Positions 32,747 to 39,956 of a stretch of 64,000 nt of DNA are shown here, piece after piece; within the stretch, counting starts at the first letter, position 1, and each line of letters opens with the position of its first letter. The translations under genes and the position numbers were made by a program. The stretch lies in contig JAZRUI010000012.1 in the NCBI GenBank assembly GCA_045652465.1, positions 48,574 through 112,573 on the forward strand. The letters are read 5' to 3'. This stretch comes from SIG589 sp045652465. GTDB lineage: Bacteria > Bacillota > Clostridia > Oscillospirales > Acutalibacteraceae. Below the pieces are notes generated by a model, which worked only from the letters and a program-made list of their open reading frames with translations, did no database searches and was not told where the DNA came from.

Positions 32747-33960
32747 AAAGAATTTTAGCATTACTTTCGGTTCTCGTTTTGATTTTCGCCTGCTCATTCA
32801 GCGGCTCTCTGGTTGTTAGCGCGGAGGAGAATGACCTTGCAGGAGAAAGCATCGTTGTTTATAACTGGGGCGAATATATCTCAAACGGCGATGATGACTC
32901 GCTCGATGTTATCAAGGATTTCACTAAGAAAACCGGCATCAAGGTAACCTATCTCACCTTTGCAAGCAACGAAGAGCTTTATACAAAGCTGAAGAGCGGC
33001 TCGGCAAGCTATGATGTTATAATAATCTCCGATTATATGATTTCAAAATTAATCGGCGAGGATATGCTCTTGCCTATCGATTTTGATAATGTCCCCAACT
33101 ATCAATATATAGATAAAGCGCTTTTGAACAATAAGGCTATCACAAGCTATGACCCCGAGCAAAGCTTCTCCATTCCCTACACTTGGGGACGCGTTGCACT
33201 GCTTTATAACAAAAAGTATGTCACTGAAGAGATTGATAGCTGGGGCGCACTTTGGGATGAAAAGTATAGCAACAAGATTTTAATGTTTGATAACTCGCGC
33301 GATGCATTCGGACTTGCTCAACTTTTAAACGGCGACTCCTTCAACTCGACCGACCCTGAGGTTTGGGAAAAGGCTGCCGAGCTTTTAAAGAAGCAAAAGC
33401 CGCTTGTTCGCAGCTATGTTATGGACCAAATCTTCCCGATGATGTCGAGCGGTGAGGCCGCACTTGCCCCCTATTATATAGGCGATGCATTAACCATTAT
33501 GAGCGAAAATGAGGATGTTGGCTTTGCTTTCCCGAAGGAAGGCACTAATGTTTTCGTTGATGCCATGTGCATCCCCAAAGGCTGCAAAAATAAAGCAGCC
33601 GCCGAAGCCTTTATAAACTATATGTGCAGTTATGAGGCAGCTAAAGCCAATGCTGAATATCTTTGCTATTCCTCCCCGCAAACCCAAGTTATTGAGGGCC
33701 ATAAGGAATACCTCAGCGAAGAATTTGGCGAATATGCGGTTGAGGCAACATATCCCGATAGTTTAGATGGCTGCGAAGCCTATATTAATCTTGATGATGC
33801 AACCAACAAGCTGCAAACCGATTTATGGCTTGAGGTTCGCGCAGGCTCTAACTACACTCGCTCGGTTATATGCGTTTGTACCGTTATGGCACTTTTAATC
33901 GGCGGAGTTATTATTGCGAAAATCAAAAAATACCGCCGCGACAAATTTATCTATTCATAA
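32743..33960 (+). CDS. potD: Spermidine/putrescine-binding protein PotD with C-terminal membrane anchor
   Basis: The extracellular binding protein of the importer, 405 aa. An N-terminal signal peptide (residues 1-26) ends with VSA, a signal peptidase I-type site; C16 lacks a good lipobox (IFAC). The mature domain has the family motifs VYNWGEYIS, IPYTWG and PQTQV near the end. Unusually, residues ~375-393 (VICVCTVMALLIGGVIIAK) form a second hydrophobic helix followed by a basic tail KKYRRDKF, so the protein is probably anchored by its C-terminus instead of a lipid. It is the last gene of potABCD, before a strong terminator. Confidence 0.93.
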   Translation: MKRILALLSVLVLIFACSFSGSLVVSAEENDLAGESIVVYNWGEYISNGDDDSLDVIKDFTKKTGIKVTYLTFASNEELYTKLKSGSASYDVIIISDYMISKLIGEDMLLPIDFDNVPNYQYIDKALLNNKAITSYDPEQSFSIPYTWGRVALLYNKKYVTEEIDSWGALWDEKYSNKILMFDNSRDAFGLAQLLNGDSFNSTDPEVWEKAAELLKKQKPLVRSYVMDQIFPMMSSGEAALAPYYIGDALTIMSENEDVGFAFPKEGTNVFVDAMCIPKGCKNKAAAEAFINYMCSYEAAKANAEYLCYSSPQTQVIEGHKEYLSEEFGEYAVEATYPDSLDGCEAYINLDDATNKLQTDLWLEVRAGSNYTRSVICVCTVMALLIGGVIIAKIKKYRRDKFIYS

Positions 33961-33961
33961 A

Positions 33962-33998
33962 GAAAACCGTTCAGTTTTTAGCTGAACGGTTTTTTTAA
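33962..33998. terminator. Bidirectional terminator between potD and spo0A
   Basis: ACCGTTCAG/CTGAACGGT stem with flanking A and T runs on both strands; it serves the convergent potD and spo0A genes. Confidence 0.85.
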
Positions 33999-34772
33999 TT
34001 AACTGATTTTAAGGCGCAGGCGCAGCTTATCGGCAATCATGGCAATAAATTCGCTGTTGGTCGGCTTACCGCGCGCATTATGTATTGTGAAACCGAAGTA
34101 GGAATTAAGAACATCAACATCGCCTCTATCCCAAGCAACCTCAATTGCATGGCGAATCGCTCTCTCAACGCGAGAGGAAGTTGTTTGATTTTTCTTGGCA
34201 ACGGTTGGATATAAAAGCTTGGTTACCGAGTTTATCATCTCGTTATCCTTAATCGAAAGAATTATCGCCTCGCGCAAATAATGATAGCCCTTTATATGAG
34301 CAGGCACGCCGATTTGATGAATAATTTCGGTTACCATAAGTTCTAAATCGCTATCGCTTAAAACTGTGTCCTTAACGACGGGAATTGCCGCACTTTTCCA
34401 GCCTGATAACTGAATAATTCTCTCGGCTAAAACATTTGTATCAAAGGGTTTTATGAAATAATAACAAGCGCCAGCATTTAGGGTTTCGCGCTCGAGGCGA
34501 GGATTATCAAAGCCCGAAATCGCCATAACAAGCGGGCGGCTCTTTTCCTCATAATTCTTCAAAAAGGATAACACGCCGAGAATATCAATATTCGGCATAA
34601 AAACATCAGCTACAACAACATCAGGCTTATCATTTTGAATGCATTGAAGCAATCTTTGACCATCCTTTTGACACATTATAACATCCATTCCATAGGTTTT
34701 AAGGGCGTTTGCACAATTTTGACCGAATTCAGTAGAATCATCGGCTATTACGATTTTAATTTTCTTTTCCAT
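33999..34772 (-). CDS. spo0A: Sporulation master regulator Spo0A
   Basis: The response regulator that starts sporulation when phosphorylated. Receiver domain: acidic pair D11-D12, phosphoacceptor D56 (VVVADVFMP), S86 and K108. The C-terminal Spo0A DNA-binding domain (residues ~140-257) has PAHIKGYHYLREAI, VERAIRHAIEVAWDRG and NARGKPTNSEFIAMIADKLRL, all conserved. Unlike the Bacillus and many Clostridium genomes, spoIVB is not directly upstream: a zinc-ribbon/kinase pair lies in between. The gene has its own promoter and a nearby 0A box. Confidence 0.98.
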   Translation of the reverse strand: MEKKIKIVIADDSTEFGQNCANALKTYGMDVIMCQKDGQRLLQCIQNDKPDVVVADVFMPNIDILGVLSFLKNYEEKSRPLVMAISGFDNPRLERETLNAGACYYFIKPFDTNVLAERIIQLSGWKSAAIPVVKDTVLSDSDLELMVTEIIHQIGVPAHIKGYHYLREAIILSIKDNEMINSVTKLLYPTVAKKNQTTSSRVERAIRHAIEVAWDRGDVDVLNSYFGFTIHNARGKPTNSEFIAMIADKLRLRLKIS

Positions 34773-34799
34773 AATTTTTCCTCCAATTGATTTTTACAT

Positions 34800-34828
34800 A
34801 TTTTACCATTTATTGGTAAAAATTTCAA
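34800..34828 (-). promoter_or_regulatory. Promoter of spo0A
   Basis: Minus strand TTGAAA (34823-34828), 17 bp, TAAAAT (34800-34805). GGAGG and the ATG follow. A separate SigH-type promoter was not identified. Confidence 0.6.
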
Positions 34829-34868
34829 TAACAAAATGGTAAATTATGTAAATTATCGTTCCCGAAAA

Positions 34869-34875
34869 TTCGACA
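34869..34875 (-). promoter_or_regulatory. Candidate Spo0A box between spo0A and the zinc-ribbon gene
   Basis: The minus strand reads TGTCGAA, the 7-base core of the Spo0A box. It lies about 75 bp upstream of the spo0A start of transcription and 65 bp upstream of that of the divergent gene. Confidence 0.45.
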
Positions 34876-34900
34876 TTAGTTAATGAGCGGCCATAAATGA

Positions 34901-34929
34901 TTGAAAAACACATGATATTGTGTTATTCT
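34901..34929 (+). promoter_or_regulatory. Promoter of the zinc-ribbon/kinase pair
   Basis: TTGAAA (34901-34906), 17 bp, TATTCT (34924-34929), then GAGGGGG and the ATG at 34961. Confidence 0.55.
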
Positions 34930-34960
34930 ATTTTTATATTATAAACGAGGGGGTTGTTTT

Positions 34961-35965
34961 ATGAAAAAATGTCCGAAATGCGGTGCGGAAATTGATGATA
35001 ACGCGCGTTTTTGTATGTATTGTATGACTTCGCTTGATAATAAGGTAGCGGTCGAGAGCAGTGCTTCAAAGAAAAAGCTTGGCGTTATCATAATGGCGGC
35101 TTTGCTTGGCATTTTGCTTATAGCTATCGTTCTTTTCTTCGCTTTTTGCGGCAAGGGGGATAATAATGATTCCGAGTCTTCCCCTGCTTTAATTATCGGT
35201 TCGCAAAACGACTATGGCTCTTCCGAAAATCCCGATAGCAACATTCCCGCCCTTTCTTCTAAAGTCGATAAGGATAATACAACAACCTCTAATACATCTT
35301 CGAACAATCCTTCTTCCGACAAAACGAGCAGTTTAACTGCCACATCAAAGCCGCAGGGTTCTTCATCAGTTTCATCGAAGCCTGAATCCTCCTCCGAAAA
35401 AGCTCCTATAGCGTCAAATAAGCCAACCGCTCCTTCTTCGAGCAACCCTTCATCCCCTGTTTCATCGGCGAATTCCTCTTCAACCCCCGATTCATCAACC
35501 ATTTATACCTACCGAGCTGCTCAATCCTCGGATGATGAACTGGTTGCGGGTTCTACCCTTATGAACGGCGGAATTACCATAACGGGTGTTGCTAAAGCCC
35601 CCGCTGACGGCGTTTATGTTATTCCCGAGTTTATTGATGGAAAAAAGGTTGTTGCCGTTGATAAATATGCTTTTAACTCCGAGGAAATTAAAGATACCGT
35701 TAAAGTGGTTGTCTTCCCGAAGAGTATGTTAAGCGTAAATGTTTATTCCTTCTATTACTGCTATAATATTACCGATATTTATTTTGCTGGCGAGAAAACA
35801 TATATCGCAGGCGATGCTTTCCCGAAGCCCGAAAAACGCAATTATATTATTACACTTCACAGCTCCGGGACTGCCGAAAACCGCAATTTCACAAAGCTAA
35901 AGAATTTTGCGATTATGTATCATGAAATGCTCTTTGAAGCTTGGGATGGCGGTGCAATCAACTGA
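34961..35965 (+). CDS. Zinc-ribbon membrane protein with Ser-rich linker and BspA-like C-terminal domain
   Basis: A 334-aa protein with three parts. Residues 1-25 are a zinc ribbon (C4, C7, C18, C21), then one transmembrane helix (~40-63, GVIIMAALLGILLIAIVLFF). A Ser/Thr/Pro-rich linker of about 115 residues follows, and a C-terminal extracytoplasmic domain whose YVIPEFIDGKKVVAVDKYAF resembles BspA/LRR_5 repeats. The zinc ribbon would face the cytosol. Its TGA overlaps the kinase ATG by one base, so the two are coupled. The long linker could be a phosphorylation or glycosylation target (inference). Function unknown. Confidence 0.8.
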   Translation: MKKCPKCGAEIDDNARFCMYCMTSLDNKVAVESSASKKKLGVIIMAALLGILLIAIVLFFAFCGKGDNNDSESSPALIIGSQNDYGSSENPDSNIPALSSKVDKDNTTTSNTSSNNPSSDKTSSLTATSKPQGSSSVSSKPESSSEKAPIASNKPTAPSSSNPSSPVSSANSSSTPDSSTIYTYRAAQSSDDELVAGSTLMNGGITITGVAKAPADGVYVIPEFIDGKKVVAVDKYAFNSEEIKDTVKVVVFPKSMLSVNVYSFYYCYNITDIYFAGEKTYIAGDAFPKPEKRNYIITLHSSGTAENRNFTKLKNFAIMYHEMLFEAWDGGAIN

Positions 35966-36666
35966 TGAAGCGCGAAGAATATATTAAAAAAGTTCTCGAA
36001 AACTATAATCCTGTTAATGTTTTAGCGGATAAAAATGATTGCAAAACGATTAGATTGCGCCATAAGAAATTGGGGCGCGATATTGTTCTTCATTCGCTTC
36101 CCGAGCCTTCCAAAATTTATGATTATTTATGCGGTATAACCTCGCAAAATTTGCCGTATATTTATGATGTTTTAACGCTTGAGGATGGTCAGGTGGTGCT
36201 TGAGGAGTTTATAAACGGCGCCACTATCGCCGATATCCTGCAGGGCGGAAAATATCGTTATTTGGGCGCGAAACGAGTTATTAAATCGATTTGCGCCGCA
36301 CTCGAAGTTTTGCATAAAAACGGATTTGTTCACCGCGACATAAAGCCCGAGAATGTGCTGATTGATGAAAACGGACGCGTTGTGCTTATTGATTTTAACG
36401 CTTCGCGAAAGATATCCAACGCGAGCAAGGACACCGTTATTATGGGCACTGTAGGCTATGCTTCGCCCGAGCAATTAGGCGTTTCGCAAAGCGATGCAAG
36501 AACCGATATATATGCTCTCGGCGTTTTGCTGAATGTTATGATGTGCGGCAAACACCCAAGCGAACAGTTTGCTCGCGGCAAGGCGGGTAGAATTGTTAGA
36601 AAATGCACTAATGTTAACCCAAAGGACCGTTATCAAACGACTAATGAATTATATAAGGCATTATAA
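35965..36666 (+). CDS. Divergent Ser/Thr protein kinase
   Basis: A 233-aa cytosolic Hanks-type kinase domain with no membrane segment or PASTA repeats. The catalytic loop HRDIKPEN (123-130) with D125, K127 and N130 is intact, as is the TVGYASPEQLG region. Two features are unusual: no Gly-rich loop is evident and the beta-3 lysine position reads IVLHSLP (H43), and the DFG motif is DFN (143-145). The frame opens at 35941, but the ATG at 35965 overlaps the upstream stop and starts the domain cleanly. Likely partner is the zinc-ribbon protein. Confidence 0.85.
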   Translation: MKREEYIKKVLENYNPVNVLADKNDCKTIRLRHKKLGRDIVLHSLPEPSKIYDYLCGITSQNLPYIYDVLTLEDGQVVLEEFINGATIADILQGGKYRYLGAKRVIKSICAALEVLHKNGFVHRDIKPENVLIDENGRVVLIDFNASRKISNASKDTVIMGTVGYASPEQLGVSQSDARTDIYALGVLLNVMMCGKHPSEQFARGKAGRIVRKCTNVNPKDRYQTTNELYKAL

Positions 36667-36681
36667 AAGTTTAATTAAAAT

Positions 36682-36716
36682 GAAAAAGCAGCGGTTGATA
36701 CCGCTGCTTTTTTTTA
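36682..36716. terminator. Bidirectional terminator between the kinase and spoIVB
   Basis: AAAAAGCAGCGG, loop TTGATA, CCGCTGCTTTTTTTT: a strong GC stem with an A-run and T-run on either side. Confidence 0.85.
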
Positions 36717-36728
36717 GCTTTACATCTT

Positions 36729-37979
36729 TTAGGATGCATCTCTTAATTTATTATTTTCTCCCAGGTCTTTTGCGGTTTTAAGCATATTCTCGGCAAAAAT
36801 TCCATATCCCTTTTGCGGGTTATTAACGAACACATGGGTAACGGCGCCAATCAGTTTTCCGTCCTGCAAAATAGGGCTTCCGCTCATTCCTTGAACGATT
36901 CCGCCTGTTTTTTCAAGCAACCGCTTGTCCGTTACGGTTATTATCATATTTTGTGTTCGCTCATCTTCGTGTTCGGCGTTGATTTTAATGTTGCAGGTGT
37001 AATAGTCGGGCTGCACGCCATCTATAGTTGTATATATCAGAGCTTCCCCTTCTTTTATTTCCTGCTTTAACGCTAATGTTACTAATTCTTGATTGTTATA
37101 TTCGCAAGTTTTCTCGGCAAAAACGCCGCATTCACAGTTAAGAAGCATCCTGCCGAGGGTTTGGTTACCGAGCTTTCCCTTAAGCTCGCCGGGACTTCCT
37201 GGAATTCCCTTTTTTAGCGAAACAATTTGCGCGCTGACAATTTCACCGCTCGAAATGCTCATAAGCTGACCTGTGTCATCATCACAAACGCCATGCCCCA
37301 AACCACACATTATATCTGCTGCGGGCGAATAAAAGGTTAGGGTCCCTATTCCGGCGGTGCTGTCGCGCACCCATAGGCCAATTCGATATGCTCCTGCGCT
37401 CTTGGAATAAGCCGGTGTCAGCGTTGTTGTTTTAATAATATTCTCTCTCATATAACAAATCGTCATAGGACTACCATCCGAAGCCTCAACAATTCGGCTG
37501 ACATCTTCATTTGAACGCATTATAACTCCGTTAATTGATTTGATGGTGTCCCCTATTTTAATACCCGCAACCTTCGCGGGATTAACATCTCCGTCTTCTG
37601 AATCAACATCACTCATATCAACAACCAAAACGCCGTCGGTATATATTTTCATACCAAATGGCTCGCCCAAAAGCACAACCGACATATTGTCTATAACGCT
37701 AACGCTTGCCTTTTTAACAGGAATAAGCCCAAAAAGCCTGAAATTTACGCTGTAATCGCTTTTTAAACGATTTTCGGTTAGAGACGACTGCGATTCTTCG
37801 GCGCCTCCATAGTGCGTTGTTATAGGGATTTGGCAACTGATATTCAATTGGTCTCCCTCAACAACAAAATAACTGTTTGATATTTCGCGCTGCGCAACTG
37901 CTACCAAAGAAAAAACTACCGCAGCGCAAAATGCTAAAAAAATCGCACTTGCTTTTGAAATAATTTTTATGCTTTTCAT
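36729..37979 (-). CDS. spoIVB: SpoIVB peptidase
   Basis: SpoIVB is made in the forespore, secreted into the intermembrane space, and cleaves SpoIVFA to trigger sigma-K activation. The 416-aa protein has an N-terminal membrane segment (~10-30), a PDZ domain (~100-190, GIKIGDTIKSINGVIM) and the S55 serine peptidase domain with catalytic His in GLGHGV (H229) and Ser in GMSGSP (366-368), then TVTDKRLL before it. It has a SigG-like promoter upstream. In Bacillus it sits next to spo0A; here two genes intervene and it is convergent with the kinase. Confidence 0.95.
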   Translation of the reverse strand: MKSIKIISKASAIFLAFCAAVVFSLVAVAQREISNSYFVVEGDQLNISCQIPITTHYGGAEESQSSLTENRLKSDYSVNFRLFGLIPVKKASVSVIDNMSVVLLGEPFGMKIYTDGVLVVDMSDVDSEDGDVNPAKVAGIKIGDTIKSINGVIMRSNEDVSRIVEASDGSPMTICYMRENIIKTTTLTPAYSKSAGAYRIGLWVRDSTAGIGTLTFYSPAADIMCGLGHGVCDDDTGQLMSISSGEIVSAQIVSLKKGIPGSPGELKGKLGNQTLGRMLLNCECGVFAEKTCEYNNQELVTLALKQEIKEGEALIYTTIDGVQPDYYTCNIKINAEHEDERTQNMIITVTDKRLLEKTGGIVQGMSGSPILQDGKLIGAVTHVFVNNPQKGYGIFAENMLKTAKDLGENNKLRDAS

Positions 37980-38026
37980 TTTGCCTCCTTCGCCCGCATT
38001 TATAATTTGCTCATTTTTTTAAAAAA

Positions 38027-38056
38027 TAGTATTGGTAAAAAGCACTTGGGTTTTCA
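38027..38056 (-). promoter_or_regulatory. Candidate SigG-type promoter of spoIVB
   Basis: Minus strand TGAAAA (38051-38056), 17 bp, AATACTA (38027-38033), close to the SigG pattern TGAATA-N17-CATACTA. Forespore expression is what the family predicts. Confidence 0.4.
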
Positions 38057-38087
38057 AAAAATAAATAAGCGGCACTGCTGCCGCTTA
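38055..38087 (-). terminator. Terminator after ylmC/ymxH
   Basis: Minus strand TAAGCGGCA/TGCCGCTTA with loop GCAG, then TTTATTTTTT. The stop codon of the gene lies in the first arm. Confidence 0.82.
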
Positions 38088-38363
38088 AAATGGGAAAATC
38101 TTCTTTTTTCTAAAATTGCCGTGCGGTGGTTCGAAATTAACAAGTATGGTATCCGAGCCGATTATTTCGATGCAGCTCCACGGAATAATAATATCCTCAC
38201 ACCTGCCTAAAAGACCGAAACAGCGCGGGCGTCCGAATATCACTATCGAAACAAGCTTTCCGCATGTTACATCAATTTCAACATCACAAACACAACCGAT
38301 TATCGTTCCATCCTTTATGCAAATAACCTGCTTATCGCGCATTTCAATGATTCTACAACACAT
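38085..38363 (-). CDS. YlmC/YmxH family sporulation protein (PRC-barrel)
   Basis: A 92-aa beta-barrel protein: residues ~8-75 read DKQVICIKDGTIIGCVCDVEID, then GKLVSIVIFG and DIIIPWSCIEIIGSDTILV, the PRC-barrel pattern of YlmC/YmxH. These proteins are common in spore formers and their exact role is unknown. The GGTGGA ribosome site is close to the ATG. It follows sigG by 39 bp on the same strand and ends at a terminator, so it may be transcribed in the forespore. Confidence 0.85.
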   Translation of the reverse strand: MCCRIIEMRDKQVICIKDGTIIGCVCDVEIDVTCGKLVSIVIFGRPRCFGLLGRCEDIIIPWSCIEIIGSDTILVNFEPPHGNFRKKKIFPF

Positions 38364-38402
38364 ATCTCCACCTCATTCAAATATATGTTGCCGAAAATGC
38401 TA

Positions 38403-39167
38403 TTATAATTTAATTTTATCGAGCGCGCCTTTTTCAAGTCGAGATACCTGCGCTTGGGAAATTCCAATTTCCCTTGAAACCTCCATTTGCGTTTTGCCCT
38501 GCATAAACCTAAGGCTCAATATCTTTTTTTCGCGTCGTGATAGCGCCTTTATTGCTTCCTTGAGGGCGATTTCATCTAGCCAATTTTTATCATCGTTTTT
38601 ATCGCCAATTTGATCCATCATATAAATAGTGTCGCCGCCCTCCGAAAAAACCGGCTCATAAAGCGAAACGGGGTCAACGATGCTTTCGAGGGCTGCAACA
38701 ACATCCTCACGCGGGATATTAAGCTCGGCAGCAATTTCTTCAACGGTTGGCTCGCGCTGATATTTATTCATTATTTGTTCTTTTACCTGCATTGCTTTAT
38801 ATGCGGTGTCTTTAATCGAGCGGCTAACCCTAATCGAGTTGTTATCGCGCAAATAGCGCCTGATTTCTCCAATAATCATCGGAACGGCATATGTTGAAAA
38901 GCGGACATTTTGCGTTATATCAAAATTGTCGATAGATTTTATAAGCCCAATGCAGCCTACTTGAAATAGGTCATCGGGATTCTCGCCTCGATTTGAGAAG
39001 CGCTGAATCACGCTCAAAACCAAGCGCAAATTTCCGTTAATAAGCTCGGTACGAGCATTTTTATCGCCGTTTTTAGTTCTTTTCAAAAGTTCTTCCTTTT
39101 CATGCTCTCGCAGTACGGGTAGCGCTGATGTATCAACCCCACAAATTTCAACCTTTTTATACTGCAC
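38403..39167 (-). CDS. sigG: RNA polymerase sporulation sigma factor SigG
   Basis: The late forespore sigma factor. The 254-aa protein opens with KKVEICGVDTSALPVL, the SigG hallmark. Region 2 has NLRLVLSVIQRF, DLFQVGCIGLIKSIDNFD and RFSTYAVPMIIGEIRRYL. Region 3 is PTVEEIAAELN, and region 4 is EKKILSLRFMQGKTQMEVSREIGISQAQVSRLE. The start is a GTG with GGGGGA upstream. It stands without spoIIGA and sigE, its usual upstream neighbours. Confidence 0.97.
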   Translation of the reverse strand: MQYKKVEICGVDTSALPVLREHEKEELLKRTKNGDKNARTELINGNLRLVLSVIQRFSNRGENPDDLFQVGCIGLIKSIDNFDITQNVRFSTYAVPMIIGEIRRYLRDNNSIRVSRSIKDTAYKAMQVKEQIMNKYQREPTVEEIAAELNIPREDVVAALESIVDPVSLYEPVFSEGGDTIYMMDQIGDKNDDKNWLDEIALKEAIKALSRREKKILSLRFMQGKTQMEVSREIGISQAQVSRLEKGALDKIKL

Positions 39168-39196
39168 GGCGATTCCCCCAAAAGTTTTTCTAAAAA

Positions 39197-39226
39197 AAGT
39201 ATTACCTTTAGGGGGTTCTTATAAAC
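39197..39226 (-). promoter_or_regulatory. Candidate SigF/SigG promoter of sigG
   Basis: Minus strand GTTTA (39222-39226), 15 bp, GGTAATACTT (39197-39206). The elements match GYWTA and GGNRANAHTW at every fixed position; the usual spacing is 16. It lies about 30-60 bp ahead of the sigG start. Confidence 0.5.
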
Positions 39227-39264
39227 TTATAAAATATTTTTTCTATCGACCGCGTTTACTTGTA

Positions 39265-39272
39265 TTCGACAA
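39265..39272 (-). promoter_or_regulatory. Candidate Spo0A box upstream of sigG
   Basis: The minus strand reads TTGTCGAA, a full match to the Spo0A box, about 100 bp upstream of sigG and directly downstream of the previous gene's terminator. Confidence 0.4.
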
Positions 39273-39273
39273 A

Positions 39274-39310
39274 TAAAAAAGCAAGGCTATCAAAACTGAT
39301 AGTCTTGCTG
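39274..39310 (-). terminator. Terminator of the coiled-coil gene
   Basis: Minus strand GCAAGACTATCA, loop GTTTT, TGATAGCCTTGC, then TTTTTT: a stem of about 12 pairs with one mismatch. Confidence 0.82.
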
Positions 39311-39321
39311 CAAAATGGCTA

Positions 39322-39849
39322 TTACATTTGTCCGGAAAGGCTCGCAAAATAATCTAAACATTCAGAAAAAAGAGCATCGAGCAATTCTTTCTTCTTCACG
39401 TCTTCAATTTGCGAATTGCAAATATCATAAATCTTCGCTTTGCAAACCTCGGTTTTTCCAAGAATCAAATTTATAACATCAACCGAAAGCTCGTTTTGCT
39501 TTTCGGCAACCGAATTGCTTATTTTGGTTCCTTCTAAAACTATTTTACCGATAATCTCAGCACCATATGCCGAAATATCCTCGAGCAAAACCTCCAAAGG
39601 CGCCGAAACGGGCTTTGCTTTTTCGATAATTGTTTCTTTTTGGGGTTCGCTGTTATTTTCATCGTGTTTTGCGAGTTGCTCAAGCAGTTTAGTGTGATTC
39701 AGGGCCAATTCTTCGAGCTGCTCGCGCAAAGCGGCGATTTCCGCAATATTAGCATTATAAAGCTTTTTATATTTATTTAATTCATCAGTTGTTGTTTTAA
39801 GGCGGTTATGCAAAACCGCATTTTGCTCAAACAGTTCCTTCTTTTTCAC
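39322..39849 (-). CDS. Coiled-coil protein of unknown function
   Basis: A 175-aa soluble protein. Residues ~1-65 are a coiled coil (KKKELFEQNAVLHNRLKTTT, then AALREQLEELALNHTKLLEQLA), a short Pro/Lys linker follows, and a helical C-terminal domain ends with DALFSECLDYFASLSGQM. The frame runs to 39990, but a promoter at 39866-39894 and a GTG at 39847-39849 indicate the shorter form, with almost no leader. It is divergent from the DUF4364 gene across a palindrome. I do not recognise the family. Confidence 0.6.
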   Translation of the reverse strand: MKKKELFEQNAVLHNRLKTTTDELNKYKKLYNANIAEIAALREQLEELALNHTKLLEQLAKHDENNSEPQKETIIEKAKPVSAPLEVLLEDISAYGAEIIGKIVLEGTKISNSVAEKQNELSVDVINLILGKTEVCKAKIYDICNSQIEDVKKKELLDALFSECLDYFASLSGQM

Positions 39850-39865
39850 AAAATCACCCAAAAAC

Positions 39866-39894
39866 AGTATATAACAGATATCTATTCTTTGCAA
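39866..39894 (-). promoter_or_regulatory. Promoter of the coiled-coil gene
   Basis: Minus strand TTGCAA (39889-39894), 17 bp, TATACT (39866-39871). The -35 box is one arm of a perfect palindrome shared with the divergent promoter. Confidence 0.65.
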
Positions 39895-39905
39895 GTACTT
39901 GCAAA
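39888..39905. promoter_or_regulatory. 18-bp perfect palindrome joining two divergent -35 boxes
   Basis: TTTGCAAGTACTTGCAAA is its own reverse complement. Its arms are the -35 TTGCAA boxes of the two divergent promoters, so any protein bound here would cover both. It is a likely operator for the DUF4364 winged-helix protein encoded next to it (inference). Confidence 0.65.
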
Positions 39906-39927
39906 AATTTTTATAATCACTTATAAT
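39899..39927 (+). promoter_or_regulatory. Promoter of the DUF4364 gene
   Basis: TTGCAA (39899-39904), 17 bp, TATAAT (39922-39927). The AAAAGGATG ribosome site and the TTG start at 39957 follow. Confidence 0.72.
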
Positions 39928-39956
39928 ATATAAAAAACCGAAAAGGATGTTTTTTC

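Noticed and set aside
35212..35502. Minus-strand acidic 96-aa frame
   Set aside because: Antisense of the Ser-rich linker of the zinc-ribbon protein; low-complexity shadow.
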